A program made the translations under genes and the position numbers. This document shows, one piece after another, positions 21,941 to 33,176 of a DNA stretch of 64,000 nucleotides. Every line of letters starts with the position of its first letter. The first letter of the stretch is position 1. Under the pieces are notes generated by a model, which saw nothing but the letters and a program-made list of their open reading frames with translations, searched no databases and was not told the origin of the DNA. This DNA comes from Paralithodes platypus. Lineage: Eukaryota; Arthropoda; Malacostraca; Decapoda; Lithodidae. The stretch lies in NCBI GenBank assembly GCA_032716605.1, contig CM064492.1, positions 46,407,403-46,471,402 of the forward strand. The letters run 5' to 3'.

Positions 21941-24328
21941 TTAGTTTTTTGGTGGTGGTGGAAGTTTAGACGACTGGCCGGGTTTGGCTGGAGACGGGCC
22001 CTGACCCGGCCTTTGATACCTCTGTCCTTTATGATTACCTGAAGACTTTCCTTGCTTGTATCTGTACTGACCTTGGGTGGAAGAGGATTTAGGCAAATGA
22101 AAGGGTTTTGCCCCACCAGACTGAGCTTTAGCGACTGGTTTGGGCTTGGTAAAAGTGAAAGCAGGTTTCTTAGACGGGGCGGGACTGTGCTTCAAGGCCT
22201 GAGCCATGTTAAACACCGTCCTCCACACCTCCGGGGACATTAAAGAGGCAGTTAGAACTGGGGACATTATTACTTGATTAGCAATCCTATCCGGGAGCTT
22301 TCGGACTAGAGACATCCTTAGATCTTGTCTTGCCCGCACCGCCTCTAACAAAGCTGTGCGTATATCTCCCAGAGACTGAATAGAGGTCTGGAGAAGCAAG
22401 CGTCTAGATAGTTCGATCGCCTTTCGGACTTCTGTGTCCGCGATAGCCTCAGCAGATCTTAGCATTGACTTTGTTACCTGTTGCGTAACTATATACTGAG
22501 AAAAAAGTCTATACGCCTTTCCCCGTAGCCTAAACTCCCGGTCTAGGTGAGCAGTGGAAGGTGTAGAAAAGGGGTCTTTAAGCTCGCATAGATTAATCTT
22601 AGGGGCAGCTAAAAAGGCAAATAGAGCAGAGGGAACTCCGCCGGCAGAGTATATTGGGAGAGAGAACCAAGAATGGCTTTCTTGTGGAATTTGGTGTGAA
22701 GCTTTAGAAGTGAATGTAGTAGCAAAGTTCTGAGCCTCGACTTCCCAGTCCACCCAAGGTCCCGGACCCAACTGCTCCACCTGCAAAACTGGATTCGCGG
22801 CTGAGTCTGTGAATGTCTTTAAACCCAACTCAGGTGTTAGAGCCGACAACGCTTTGATATCATTGAACCCATCATGCTTTGTCCAGTCCGAAAGCAGTTT
22901 TGAAGCTGACGCAGGGGGAAGGGCAGGTGTAGAAGAATATACAAAATAATCATGATGATAATAGTTGGGGATGGCCTTAATACTAACAACAAGTACATTT
23001 CCCAGCATATCTAGAGCCCTTAACTTCCTAGATTTATTCCCTTGGATTACCCACTCCCGTGGTACCGGGAGCTCCCCTGACATAGTGGATTGTGCTACCT
23101 CTGGCTTTGTTGGTACCAATGATACCCAAGATTCGTCTGGCCCGGATAAGAGAGGCATAGCCCCTTTTCTGATCGGGGCTTTGTCTAACGGGGGAGGATT
23201 TACGTCTGCTACTACTCGTACATTGGAAGTAGTTAGTGCCGCTGAAGTTGGCCTAGTAACAATAGTAGGTGATACAAGGGGAGTGAGCGGAATTTGTGTC
23301 AAAGCAATGGAAGTAGCCAGAGGTCGGACATTCAATGTTGGCGTGGAAGCTCCCAGACCAACTATAGGAGGCTCTGGTTGCTGGCCAAAAAACTTAGTTA
23401 AAGCACTTGCTAATAACCCATTAATCTCATCCGCCGTGACAAATTGAGCAGAGGAAGAACTACTAGGTGAAGCCTCCCTATTCTGAGAGTCATCTACGAC
23501 TGAACTAGACTCGTGAATTCCCACCTCAGAAATAATAGAGCCCTCATCCCTTGCCTCCGGTCCCTCTTGAGAGGATTCCGCCGAGGCTGGGACCCCCTCA
23601 TGTTGCCATGTTAAGTCAGGGATGGAAGACGGGATCTCCACGTCCCGGTGGACTTCAGCCACTACCTGCGTTGCCTGAGACGGAAGTAAGCTGTCCCTCC
23701 ATGGCTGGGAGTACCTCCAAACTCCCCGGTCTTGGCCGGAACTCACTTGTGAGCCAGGCCCCACCCCAATGACTGAGCCCTCACTCGAGCCCTCTAGCGG
23801 GTTATCACTGCCGGGAGAACCCCCTAATTCTAAAGTGAGAATATTGGAAATGGGAATAATATTTGGGGACAACCTGTCCGCCGGTATATCCCCCACCACA
23901 GTCTCTGACTCCACTTCCGACCTGTCAGATTGGACATGAGACATGTCGGGAGTAGAGGCAGAAAGTGAGGTTCGAGGCTCCGGCGAACGCCGGGAGGACT
24001 TTCGTTCATGAGACTCTTTCTTAGAAGACTTGTGACTCCGCCTCGACTTTGATGTATCACTAGAACTGTCCTTGGTCTTGTCCGTCCTACTCTTCTTCCG
24101 CGAAGGTGAAGTCGAGTGACTATGTGTCTGCTTTCTGAGAGGAGACCGTGACCTGGACCTAGATCTTGACTCTGAAGCTGTCGCCGGGGGAGACGGCTCT
24201 CGCGGTCTCTTAGCTGTGCCGGGAGAGGGAAGGTACAATTCTTCGTTACCCACAAACCCCTTGATCGGTCTAGTCTTATAACAGAAACCATGACCCAAAT
24301 CTGTAGCCACCATATACCTGCAAGACAA
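21941..24328 (-). CDS. DIRS-2 gag-like protein, intact 795-codon ORF
   Basis: This is the longest uninterrupted DIRS ORF in the window. Residues ~45-105 are an Arg/Ser-rich tract (SRSRSRSRSPLRK, SRRSHKSSKKE, RKSSRRSPEPR). ~110-400 is acidic and Ser/Pro-rich. ~440-700 looks folded and helical, with LSDWTKHDGF, WVDWEVEAQNFA and FRLRGKAYRLFSQYIVTQQV. The C-terminus is basic with Gln/Gly/Pro (KQGKSSGNHKGQRYQRPGQG), ending at the RT overlap. It lacks CCHC knuckles, as is usual for DIRS gag. The start at MSCRYMVATDLGHG is the first Met. Its intactness next to broken RT is notable. Confidence 0.85.
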   Translation of the reverse strand: MSCRYMVATDLGHGFCYKTRPIKGFVGNEELYLPSPGTAKRPREPSPPATASESRSRSRSRSPLRKQTHSHSTSPSRKKSRTDKTKDSSSDTSKSRRSHKSSKKESHERKSSRRSPEPRTSLSASTPDMSHVQSDRSEVESETVVGDIPADRLSPNIIPISNILTLELGGSPGSDNPLEGSSEGSVIGVGPGSQVSSGQDRGVWRYSQPWRDSLLPSQATQVVAEVHRDVEIPSSIPDLTWQHEGVPASAESSQEGPEARDEGSIISEVGIHESSSVVDDSQNREASPSSSSSAQFVTADEINGLLASALTKFFGQQPEPPIVGLGASTPTLNVRPLATSIALTQIPLTPLVSPTIVTRPTSAALTTSNVRVVADVNPPPLDKAPIRKGAMPLLSGPDESWVSLVPTKPEVAQSTMSGELPVPREWVIQGNKSRKLRALDMLGNVLVVSIKAIPNYYHHDYFVYSSTPALPPASASKLLSDWTKHDGFNDIKALSALTPELGLKTFTDSAANPVLQVEQLGPGPWVDWEVEAQNFATTFTSKASHQIPQESHSWFSLPIYSAGGVPSALFAFLAAPKINLCELKDPFSTPSTAHLDREFRLRGKAYRLFSQYIVTQQVTKSMLRSAEAIADTEVRKAIELSRRLLLQTSIQSLGDIRTALLEAVRARQDLRMSLVRKLPDRIANQVIMSPVLTASLMSPEVWRTVFNMAQALKHSPAPSKKPAFTFTKPKPVAKAQSGGAKPFHLPKSSSTQGQYRYKQGKSSGNHKGQRYQRPGQGPSPAKPGQSSKLPPPPKN

Positions 24329-24499
24329 ACAAAACGAAGAAGCAAACAGATCGGGAAAGGAGGAGGCTGTACAGAAGAAGAAAATTACTCACACAAAGAC
24401 GCACACATCAAAATCTACAGGATAGGCAAAAGGTCGAAATAGATAGAGAAATTGTGGAAATTGAACAAAGGCTAAGAATATCATTATGAACTACAACAT

Positions 24500-25651
24500 A
24501 TGGAAGAGGAGAGGAAAGCTATTGCAGGTATAAAGGAAAATTCCAAATACTTCTTTTCATACGCCAAACAAAAGGCTAAAACAACATCAAACATCGGCCC
24601 ACTGAGCAAAGGGGACGGCTCTTTCACAGGGGACAAAAAGGAAATGAGCGAACTCTTAAGCAGGCAGTATGAAATGGCATTCAGTGAGCCTGATGAAACA
24701 AAAGTCATCAGAGACCAAAATATATTTTTCATGGAAACCTCCCCCACGGAAACCCCTCAGATGCTGGATATTGATTTCGGTCCAAAAGACATAGAAGAGG
24801 CCATTTCCAACATGCCATCCCACTCGGCACCAGGCCCGGACTCATGGAATTCGATCCTAATGAAGAAATGTAAGGAAAACCTCTCAAAACCCCTGGCTAT
24901 AATGTGGAGAAGGAGTCTAGACACTGGTGACATACCAGATAGCTTGAAAAACGCAATAATTGCCCCACTGCATAAAGGAGGGAGTAAAGCACTACCAAAA
25001 AACTACCGCCCGGTAGCTCTAACCTCTCACATCATTAAAGTTTTCGAGCGAGTCCTGCGAAGCAAAATTTCAACATTCATGGAGACAAATGAACTACACA
25101 ACACCGGTCAACATGGGTTCAGAGCGGGAAGATCATGTCTCTCACAACTTTTGGAACACTATGACAAAATTCTTAAAGCGCTAGAAGAAAAGAAAAACGT
25201 GGATGTCATTTACACCGATTTTGCTAAGGCATTTGATAAATGTGACCATGGTATAATAGCCCACAAACTGAAAGCAAAAGGTATAACTGGGAAAATCGGA
25301 CGGTGGATATACAATTTCCTCGTAAACCGAAAACAATCGGTAGCAGTAAACCAAGTCACTTCTGAGCCTTCGGATGTCAAAAGCTCAGTGCCCCAAGGAA
25401 CAGTACTAGCGCCCCTTCTGTTCCTCATACTAATTTGCGACATAGATACCAACACCAGACACAGTACGGTGTCATCTTTTGCTGATGACACAAAATTAAG
25501 CAAGATAGTAAACACACAAGAGGACATGGGCCGACTGCAGGAAGACATGAATGTAGTGTTCCAGTGGACCAGGGAAAACAACATGCAATTCAATGAGGAA
25601 AAATTCCAATTAATACGGTACGGAGATAATGAGGGTTTAGTACCAAACCTA

Positions 25652-25691
<40 letters not shown>

Positions 25692-26550
25692 CTATATTCC
25701 AACTTACTTCCTCTCGGGCATAGGCTGAGAGCCTTAACATTCACCGCTTTACAATGAACAGTGAAGCCCGTGAGGTCTTGTTCCAGTCTAGGGAGTGAGA
25801 CATGTGAAGCACGTAGAGCACAACGAGCACCTGCCATCTTGCCTTCACATGAGGCACGGTGCTCACTCATGACCCGAAACGACCCCATCTCTGAAGCCAT
25901 CTCGTTCCCGTGCTTCACTGTCTCACCCACTACACTCGGACTCTCACACTTACACACACACAACGCCACCTGTTGAGCAGATAACTCACCAGGCATTGCA
26001 CCCCTATAGCATATTTTGAATATGGGAATATTCATACAGTGCTATTTAATCAGGGAACAATGAGGGTATTTTATTGACGTTTCGGTGGGCTTTGTGGTAA
26101 TGCACTGATACTAGGTACAGCACAAATTCCATCCCAATAATATCTTCCCATTGATACATCGGGATTTGAACCCGGGACCTTTGGATTACCAGGCCAGTGG
26201 CAAGACCACTCCACCACACCTCCCCGATACATACTCCGATAGTCATGAAATTCAGTGATAGGAGAGGCTGGGAATGCGAAATCCCCCGGATGAATAACAG
26301 GGGTGCTATGGGCTCTCTGCGAGAGGGCTGGTTATCACACAGAGGCCCACGTCTCTTCAACAAACTCCCACGGCGAGTAAGAGACATGAGGGACATCTCG
26401 TTAGACAACTTCAAGAGAGCCCTAGATGTCGAACTGCAAAAAGTGCCAGACGAGCCCATCCTCGCAAGGGAGCGAGCTGTCGCTTCAAACAGTCTACTGC
26501 ACCAAATCACCACCCATAACGAGGGGCGTCGCGCTCCTTGGTGCCGCTAG
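24500..26550 (+). pseudogene. LINE-E reverse transcriptase
   Basis: Part 1 (24500-25652) is open: EERKAIAGIKENSKYFFSYA, HSAPGPDSWNSILMKK, IAPLHKGGSKALPKNYRPVAL, GQHGFRAGRSCLSQL, VIYTDFAKAFDKCDHG (motif A), SSVPQGTVLAPLLF, SSFADDTKLS (catalytic FADD) and MQFNEEKF. Part 2 (26231-26550) restores the C-terminus with LSHRGPRLFNKLPRRVRDM and PDEPILARERA. All RT catalytic motifs are present; the SINE is what breaks the gene. Confidence 0.85.
25654..26228 (-). mobile_element. tRNA-derived SINE with poly(A) tail, in LINE-E
   Basis: On the minus strand it begins with a tRNA-like head at about 26160-26228: A box GTGGTGGAGTGGTCTTGCC and B box GGGTTCAAATCCC, with a possible GGT anticodon. It ends in a long A run (25654-25690). 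TACAT occurs at both borders and may be the target duplication. It is the innermost level of the deepest nest. Confidence 0.78.
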
Positions 26551-26703
26551 AAGAGCGGCGAACACATCAAAAGGTATAAGGTCTAAGCATTTGACACAAC
26601 GAATGCACAGAGTATGTGCAAAAATAGGGATCCCGGAACATGAGGGCATTGAGCAAAGGGCAAAAACAGGAGCTAGAGTAGCCATGGCAGAGACTGGTTA
26701 AAA

Positions 26704-27100
26704 GCTAACTCCCCCCGGGCCTCACCTGGTCCTCTGTGGACCCGCCGGAACTCCGCCCTGGAAAAAAGGAAATTTCCAGGAATTAATGCTCATAAGGTTA
26801 CCCCAAAATGTTCTAACACAAGTGTTAATGAACCGCCGGGCAACGAGACGTAATACACCACTATTACCTCTTGCTACCCCGTAGGTTCATATGTAAAGAT
26901 TTTTGAATATCTCTACGTGTTCAAAAGATTTAAGAATATCCTCTGACATGATATAAAGACAAGCAGTTCTTTATAAATGACGCAGTCTTCCCTGTGATAT
27001 AAAATTCACCGGGAACCCATAATAAGACGCCGGCCTCCTTATTATAATGCAGTTAACCAGGTTAAGCCCATCTTAATCAAGAGATCTGACTCCTTTCGAA
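26704..27100 (-). other. DIRS-2 leader fragment
   Basis: Sequence between LINE-E and LINE-C copy 2 with no ORF, presumed DIRS-2 leader. It is rich in short CCGGG/CCGCCGG words, like the leader segment beyond 31018. Confidence 0.5.
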
Positions 27101-27111
27101 GCCTTCATAGA

Positions 27112-27927
27112 TTGAAAAGGGTAGATGAACTGGGAGCAGAGAATATGGCATTGAAGGAGCAGCTGAAGGAATACGAAGGACGTTTCACGGAAGTAAAGGA
27201 GTCGACTGCATGGACGGTGGTAGGTAAACAAAAAGTCAAGGATTTGGAGGATATTATGAAAGAGCAAAAGGAAGAAATGAATATGACCAAACAAAGTTTT
27301 GAGAGTGCAGTTGTAGGGGTCATGAAGAACAAGGAGAGTGTCGTGAGGGAGGCCATGGACAGGGATAGGGGTGTAATCTTGTATGGAGATATAGAGACTC
27401 ATATGAATGATAATGGAGTGAGAAAAGTGAGGGATATGGAGACAGTGAAGGAGGTCTTGAAAGGTGTGGATGAGGACGAATATGGATGGGAAGGGCAGGT
27501 GGAGGAGATCAGTAGGATAGGTAGATATAAAAGGGGAGAGATGAGACCTATAAGGGTACAGTTTAAAACTAGGGTAGTGGCGGAGACTGTGACAAATTTT
27601 AGTTGGAGGCTAAATACAAATGATAAACTGAAACACATAAGACTAAAGAAGGATTTGAGTATAGAACAAAGGAAAAAAATTAAGGAATTACAAGAAAAGG
27701 CTGATGAAAATAATGGAAAGTTGGATGAGGAGGAAAAGAGAAATTTTTACTGGAGAGTGAGGGACGGAAAAGTGAGGAAGTGGTTTATAAGAGTAGAAAG
27801 GAGGGGGAGATCAGGGAGGGGAGAGAATGTGATGAGAGTTGTGACGGAGGAGGAGAACGGGGTGGAGGTGTCACAGGGAGAGACAGGAGACAAAGAGTCA
27901 GACCCAGTAGTGCTAACAGGGGAGTAG
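27112..27927 (+). CDS. LINE-C ORF1, coiled-coil protein
   Basis: 271 codons with a heptad-rich N-terminus (LGAENMALKEQLKEYEGRF) suggesting a coiled coil. A middle globular part (IRVQFKTRVVAETVTNFSWRL) is like the RNA-binding fold of LINE ORF1 proteins. The C-terminus is charged. ORF2 begins in another frame overlapping the end. The start is uncertain because the 5' end may be truncated. Confidence 0.65.
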   Translation: MKRVDELGAENMALKEQLKEYEGRFTEVKESTAWTVVGKQKVKDLEDIMKEQKEEMNMTKQSFESAVVGVMKNKESVVREAMDRDRGVILYGDIETHMNDNGVRKVRDMETVKEVLKGVDEDEYGWEGQVEEISRIGRYKRGEMRPIRVQFKTRVVAETVTNFSWRLNTNDKLKHIRLKKDLSIEQRKKIKELQEKADENNGKLDEEEKRNFYWRVRDGKVRKWFIRVERRGRSGRGENVMRVVTEEENGVEVSQGETGDKESDPVVLTGE

Positions 27928-27963
27928 GGTACGGACTGGAGGAGCGGGATGGTGTAATTGCTG

Positions 27964-30900
27964 GAGGAATGGTAGATGGATTAAGGATTATGTTTAGTAA
28001 TGTGGATGTGTTTACTCAGGACAAGAAAAGAGAACTGATATGTAGGTTGCAGGATGAAGAGGAAAAACCTGATATCATAGCCCTACAGGAAGTAAGACCA
28101 AAAAATGTTAGAATTGAGAGGGAACTGGTGGAATATAGTTTGGAGGGTTTTGAGTTATATGAGAGAAATGCTATTAGAGCAGAGGTTGGAAGAGGACTGT
28201 TTATTTATGTAAGAAAAGAGCTCAAGGTTAATGAGGTGGATATGAGACAGCAGTATTGTGAGTATTTGTGTATTGAAGTAAAATGTGTAAGAGGATCAAT
28301 TCTAATTGCCTCTATATATAGAAGCCCAAATAATAGCAGGGGAGAGGATGATAACCTACTGAAAACAATGGAGGAGATAGATAATAGAGAGAACAAATAT
28401 AAAATTTTGATTGGAGATTTCAATTTGCCAAGGATCAACTGGCAAATTGTACTACTCCAGCGGGACAGGGTAGCCTGGAAAATAAGTTTATAGAGAAAGT
28501 GAGAGATTGTTTTTTAACGCAACATATTGTAGAGATGACAAGATATAGAGATGGGACGCAGGGGAGTGTACTTGATTTGATTTTTAGCAATGAAGAGGAT
28601 ATAGTGGAACATGTTAATGTGGATAGCCCTATAGGTCGTAGTGACCATGCCTGTATAAGCTTTAGTTGTAACATTAAATCGGAGAGGGATAATAAAAGCA
28701 ATAGAAAAATATACATGTATGATAGAGCAGATTATGAGCTGCTGAGACGGTGTTTGGACATTGACTGGGGGGAATATTTGAACGGTGAAGACGCTGAAGG
28801 AATGTGGAGGAAAATTAGAGTCAAACTGGAGAATGCTGTATCCAAAAGTGTACCAGTAAGGGAATATAAGGATAAAACAAAATTGAGGAAAAGAACTAAC
28901 CCAGAATTGCCAATGAAAAGAAAGCTTTGGATATTGATTAGAAGAAAGAAACGATTGTGGGAAAGATTAAAATTGTTAAAAAAGAACAGGGGGTCTAGTA
29001 TAGAGGCTAAGGAAGTGGATCTGGAACGCAGACAAATAAACAATAAAATAAGGTGGGAAACAAGGAGGGGGGTGAAGGAGAGGGAGAGAGAGATAGCTAG
29101 AAATGTGAAGGATAATCCAAAAATATTCTGGAAGTACATTCAGGAAAAATTAACAAGAAGAGTAGGGATCCCAGAGCTGGTGGGGGGGTTGAATGATGGG
29201 AGTAGAGCGGAGACTGATAAGGAGAAAGCAGAGGTGCTGGGGAAATACTTTGGGGGGGTACTAACAGTGGAGTCGGAGGATGCAGTGCCTACTATTCCCA
29301 TCAAACAGGCACCGGCACTAGAACTAGTAGAGTTTTCCCATGCTAGAATAAGAAGGGCTATAGAAAAAATGAATAGAAGTAAGTCACCAGGACCGGATGG
29401 GATACACCCAAGAATCATAAAGGAAGGAGGGGAGATGTTAGTAGAGCCATTGAAAATGTTATTTGAGGTATCGTTTAATACAGGACAAATCCCGATGGAC
29501 TGGAGAGAGGCGAACATAACAGCTATATTTAAGAAGGGAAAGAGAAATGACCCAGGGAATTATAGACCAGTCAGTTTGACAAGTGTTGTGTGTAAACTAA
29601 TGGAAACGGTAATTAGAGAAGGAATAATGGATCATATGAAGTCAAACCAACTTTTCAGTGGGAGACAGTTCGGATTCTTGCCGGGGAGGTCGACGGTACT
29701 ACAGCTAATTAAGGTGGTAGATGATTGGATGCAAATTCTAGATGATGGTGATGTAATAGACGTGGTATATTGCGATTTTATGAAGGCCTTCGATAAGGTC
29801 CCACATAAAAGGTTAATAGAGAAAGTTAGAAGCTATAATATAGGGGAGAAATGTGTGAAATGGATAGAAGCCTTCCTGAAAGATCGGAGACAGAGGGTAT
29901 TGGTGAATGGAATAGGCTCGGGGTGGAGGGAAATTACAAGTGGGGTACCTCAGGGATCTGTGTTGGGACCATTGCTGTTCGTTATATTTATCAACGACTT
30001 GCCTGAAGTTATAACTAATGGAAGTGAGGTATACCTGTATGCGGATGACACTAAACTGTATAGAAGAGTGAGGAGTAAGGAAGATATGGGTTTGCTTCAA
30101 GGAGATGTGGAGGGCATGAAGGGATGGTCTGAGCATTGGTTAATGCCTTTTCATCCAAAAAAATGCAAGTACATGCGGATTGGGACCAGCAAGATAGACA
30201 AGGTAGGATACAGTATGTATGAAGCGATGGAGGAAGTGAGTGCAGAAAAGGATATAGGAGTAGTGATAGATAATAAGTTAAATTTCTCAGAACATTTAGC
30301 GGAAAAGATAAACAAAGCCAATAGAATTGTAGGGCTGATAAGGAGGACATTTGTGTCACTTGACGAAGAAATCTTCAGGAATCTATATACAGCGCTGGTT
30401 AGGCCACACCTGGAATATGCAAACCAGGTGTGGGCTCCATATATGGTAAAGGATATAGAAGCAGTGGAGAAAGTGCAGAGAAGAGCTAGCAAGCTGGTAC
30501 CAACGTTGAAGAACGCGGGCTATGAGCAGAGGTTGAGGACACTGGGACTTCCGACACTGGCATATAGGAGAAAGAGAGGGGATATGATAGAGACTTTTAA
30601 GATAGTGTCAGGAAAGTACGATGAGGATGTGTGTGAAGGTATCTTCTTGATGCGGGAGGGAACAAGAACGAGAGGACACTCTAAGAAAATTTACAAAGAA
30701 AGAAATAGGCTTGAGAAGGCGAAGAACTCATTTTGTGATAGAGTGGTAAATGAGTGGAACGCACTGCCCCAGTATGTAGTCGATTCCGAATCAATAAGGG
30801 AGTTTGAAAGTAATCTTGATAAAGCATGGGGAAGACAAGATTTGAAGTTTGATTATAAAACAAAAATACAGAATAGTAAAAATGTTGCGTCTGCTACCGC

Positions 30901-30967
30901 CGCCGCCAACACCGTGAACGACCGCAGCAGTGCAAGCACTGGTACTGAGCTGGATACACAGGCATAG
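27964..30967 (+). pseudogene. LINE-C ORF2: endonuclease and reverse transcriptase, one frameshift
   Basis: The AP-endonuclease-like domain begins at LRIMFSNVDVF, has LQEVRPKN, SIYRSPNN and LIGDFNLPRINW, then loses one base near 28444. The next frame (28499-30967, 822 codons) continues with GRSDHACISF (catalytic His), a basic linker, SKSPGPDGIHPRI, FKKGKRNDPGNYRPVSL, RQFGFLPGRSTVLQL, YCDFMKAFDKVPH (motif A), SGVPQGSVLGPLLF, YLYADDTKLYRRV (catalytic YADD) and a long C-terminus ending GTELDTQA. All catalytic motifs are intact, so this is a recently active copy broken by one base. Confidence 0.88.
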
Positions 30968-31018
30968 TTTGCCTTTTTCCAGAGGATCTACTGTAAGAAA
31001 CTGTAAGAAACTGTAAGT

Positions 31019-32224
31019 AAGTTGAATGTCTCGATACCCAATTGTATCCCTCAATTGTTTGGTTAATCCTACCGGATTTTAAATCCGTGATTCCCACCCT
31101 CCCGAGGTTCAACGCCGGGTGAAAATTAATAGAAAAGTTAACCCCAATTGTTCCTATCCCCACTTCTTTGCAAAAGATCGCCGGGGTGGAAAGACTAATT
31201 CAAACAAAACAGGCCAGTTTTTTAACGGCTTTGCAAAACCGGGAAAAACTATAGTCAACAGGTGTCCGCATGAACCCCTAGTTGAATCGGGGAAAGCCAT
31301 TCCGCTGGGAAACATACAGTAAGCCTGAACCCAGGCCCCACTACAGAGACGCAGTTCTGGAGAGCCCTCAAGCCACCACTCGCCGGGGAAAACAAGCCTA
31401 TTTTTTAATCACGCGTGATTAAAACTCGGCAACCAGCCGGATTTTCTCGGTTGCAATCGAGAAAACCCGCTGGAAAAGGCATCCCACATCCGCCAGACGC
31501 AATCTGAGACCCAGCCGGATTTTCACGGAGCAATCGAGAAAACCCGCCGGAAACGGTAACCCACACCAACCAGATGCAATCGGAGGTACACAAATAGTGC
31601 CTGGAATAAGCCAATACACAACTTATCCAGAACACATGACACAGTAGTACATATTTATATAATAAATCAATAACACTTGCACATGTAAAAAAGCTACGAG
31701 AGGCTGGCTAGGCCTAAGCAGACGGAGTATCGCTTAAACATGTCGTAATAAAAACAAAAAGCACTGAATTATATCACAACAGGAACAGTCGCCAACACAC
31801 CTCGAAGAAATAAACCCCGGAGAGGGAGTACTGACACGGGACCTAGAAAAAACTTCACTAAGTGAAGAAAAATACGCTAGGAATGTCAGAAAACAACAAA
31901 TAAGGCAACTTCATCAGAAAGATAAAAGAAGCCTAATAACGCGTAATTAAAGCCAACTAATAAACTAGGCTAGCTATCCGCGAAAACGTTTCACGCGTCC
32001 ACCACGGGACCACGAGGGTACACCCGAAATAGGCGTCCCAAACACACGACCCAAATACACTGAACTGCGGGCAGCCCGCCCATGACACTCCTGCTACGCA
32101 TATCCTAACCTTACTCGATACATCCCAGAGTAAACAAATGAGAAAAAACTCACTAGGGACGCAGCAAATGCGGAACGAGCGGAGCGTGGGGAGACACGTC
32201 AGGGCAGGTTGAGTGCAGAGCAGA
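31019..32224 (-). other. DIRS-2 leader, outer part
   Basis: No gene. It holds a perfect 22-bp palindrome at 31403-31424 centred on ACGCGT, two tandem copies of a ~78-bp unit at 31433-31510 and 31511-31587 (each with CAGCCGGATTTTC and CAATCGAGAAAACCCGC), and a GC-rich segment with many CCGG words. Confidence 0.65.
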
Positions 32225-32531
32225 GAAGGAAGAATGACGCCTGAAGTCAGCGTCTGGTCAAAGATCCACACAAGTACATCCACGAAGTTATGGAAAGCTT
32301 ATGATTAGTTATTCTTATTTTCTTTTTATTTGTTATTTTTTACGAAGTTTTTTCGTAGTGAGTACCCAATCTCATAATGACGAACCATGAGTGAGGTTGC
32401 GTGCGCTCATGATGAAGGCTCCTCAATTTGTTATGCTCTGCGCGGTAGATTCAAACTACGGTAAATGAGTGTTTGAAGAGGATGCCTTATGTAATAGGCA
32501 TAATCGTCAATGATGGAGGGGCCACTAATAA
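32225..32531 (-). repeat. DIRS-2 terminal repeat, 5' end of element
   Basis: This is the inverted counterpart of 16759-17045. Read on the minus strand the element starts TTATTAGTGGCCCCTCC. Confidence 0.92.
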
Positions 32532-32534
32532 ATA

Positions 32535-33175
32535 GAGCTATCACAATCCCGATTTGATGTTCACCAACCTCCTGTCAATGTGCGTACCACCCTCACCACG
32601 CCTGATCCTCCCTGTAACCTTGAGCGACATGTTCCGTTAGCCGCTCCCCACTGCCCAGATCCCGATGCTCCCAAACCTAGGGACATTCCCCCACAAACTC
32701 CTGCTAACCCTACGACACCATCATCTGACGAACCTTCGATAAAGACTCATCATACCCCGAGCCCCTCACAATCTCCTGTATTGATATGTCGCACCAATAT
32801 CCCACCTGACAAATGTGGATGTTCAATTTGTTTCCATAATTACATCACACCCCATATCTGTGCCACGGATCCCTGCCTCCTTGCTCGGACGCAGGAATTT
32901 GTCACCACACGTACACTTCCCCCTAACCCTGATGAAGATGTTACCTCCGCTTATCTATTGATGAACACTCTGCGCCAAAAACTCCTCCACTGCCCCACCC
33001 TTGTTCCTAAACTAGTCACACAATTCACAGCTATTTCTGAAAAAATTACAGACCTTACATCTACCCCTTCACCTCCATCCACACAACCCTCTCCACACTC
33101 ACAACCTTTACCAGACTCTCTTCAAGAGACCACTATTGTCGATGACTCTGACAATCCTATTCTTGATGGCATATA
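32535..33175 (+). pseudogene. I-like element ORF1, 3' part after DIRS-2
   Basis: The frame resumes as IELSQSRFDVHQPP and runs to the stop at 33174-33176. It is Pro/Thr-rich with a second CGCSIC..HICATDPC segment that resembles the CGCHNC..HICESDP segment just upstream of the DIRS-2 insertion, a sign of internal duplication of a small Cys module. Confidence 0.78.
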
Positions 33176-33176
33176 A

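Larger units (their letters stand above)
24345..26703 (+). mobile_element. LINE-E inserted in the DIRS-2 leader
   Basis: The strand is opposite to DIRS-2. It encodes an RT and a C-terminal tail and is split by a tRNA-derived SINE at 25654-26228. Ends are approximate. No endonuclease is seen, so the copy is 5'-truncated. Confidence 0.75.
27100..31018 (+). mobile_element. LINE-C copy 2, nearly full coding length
   Basis: ORF1 and ORF2 are both present, followed by a 3' UTR ending in ACTGTAAGAA repeats (30990-31018). It is inserted in the DIRS-2 leader opposite to the DIRS genes. The type is a CR1/L2-like two-ORF LINE, judged from domain order and C-terminal sequence. Confidence 0.82.
16698..32531 (-). 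mobile_element. DIRS-2: second DIRS-type element, expanded to 15.8 kb by insertions
   Basis: Read on the minus strand, it has a 5' terminal repeat at 32225-32531, gag, RT, RNase H, tyrosine recombinase, an ICR at 17117-17225 and a 3' terminal repeat at 16698-17045. Flanking triplets on the plus strand are ATT (16695-16697) and ATA (32532-32534). Removing it joins ..SDLTN and IELSQSRFDV of the I-like ORF1 in frame. Four insertions (17462-18089, 19266-19786, about 24345-26700, about 27100-31018) account for roughly 7.4 kb. It is only distantly related to DIRS-1 and DIRS-3. Confidence 0.92.
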
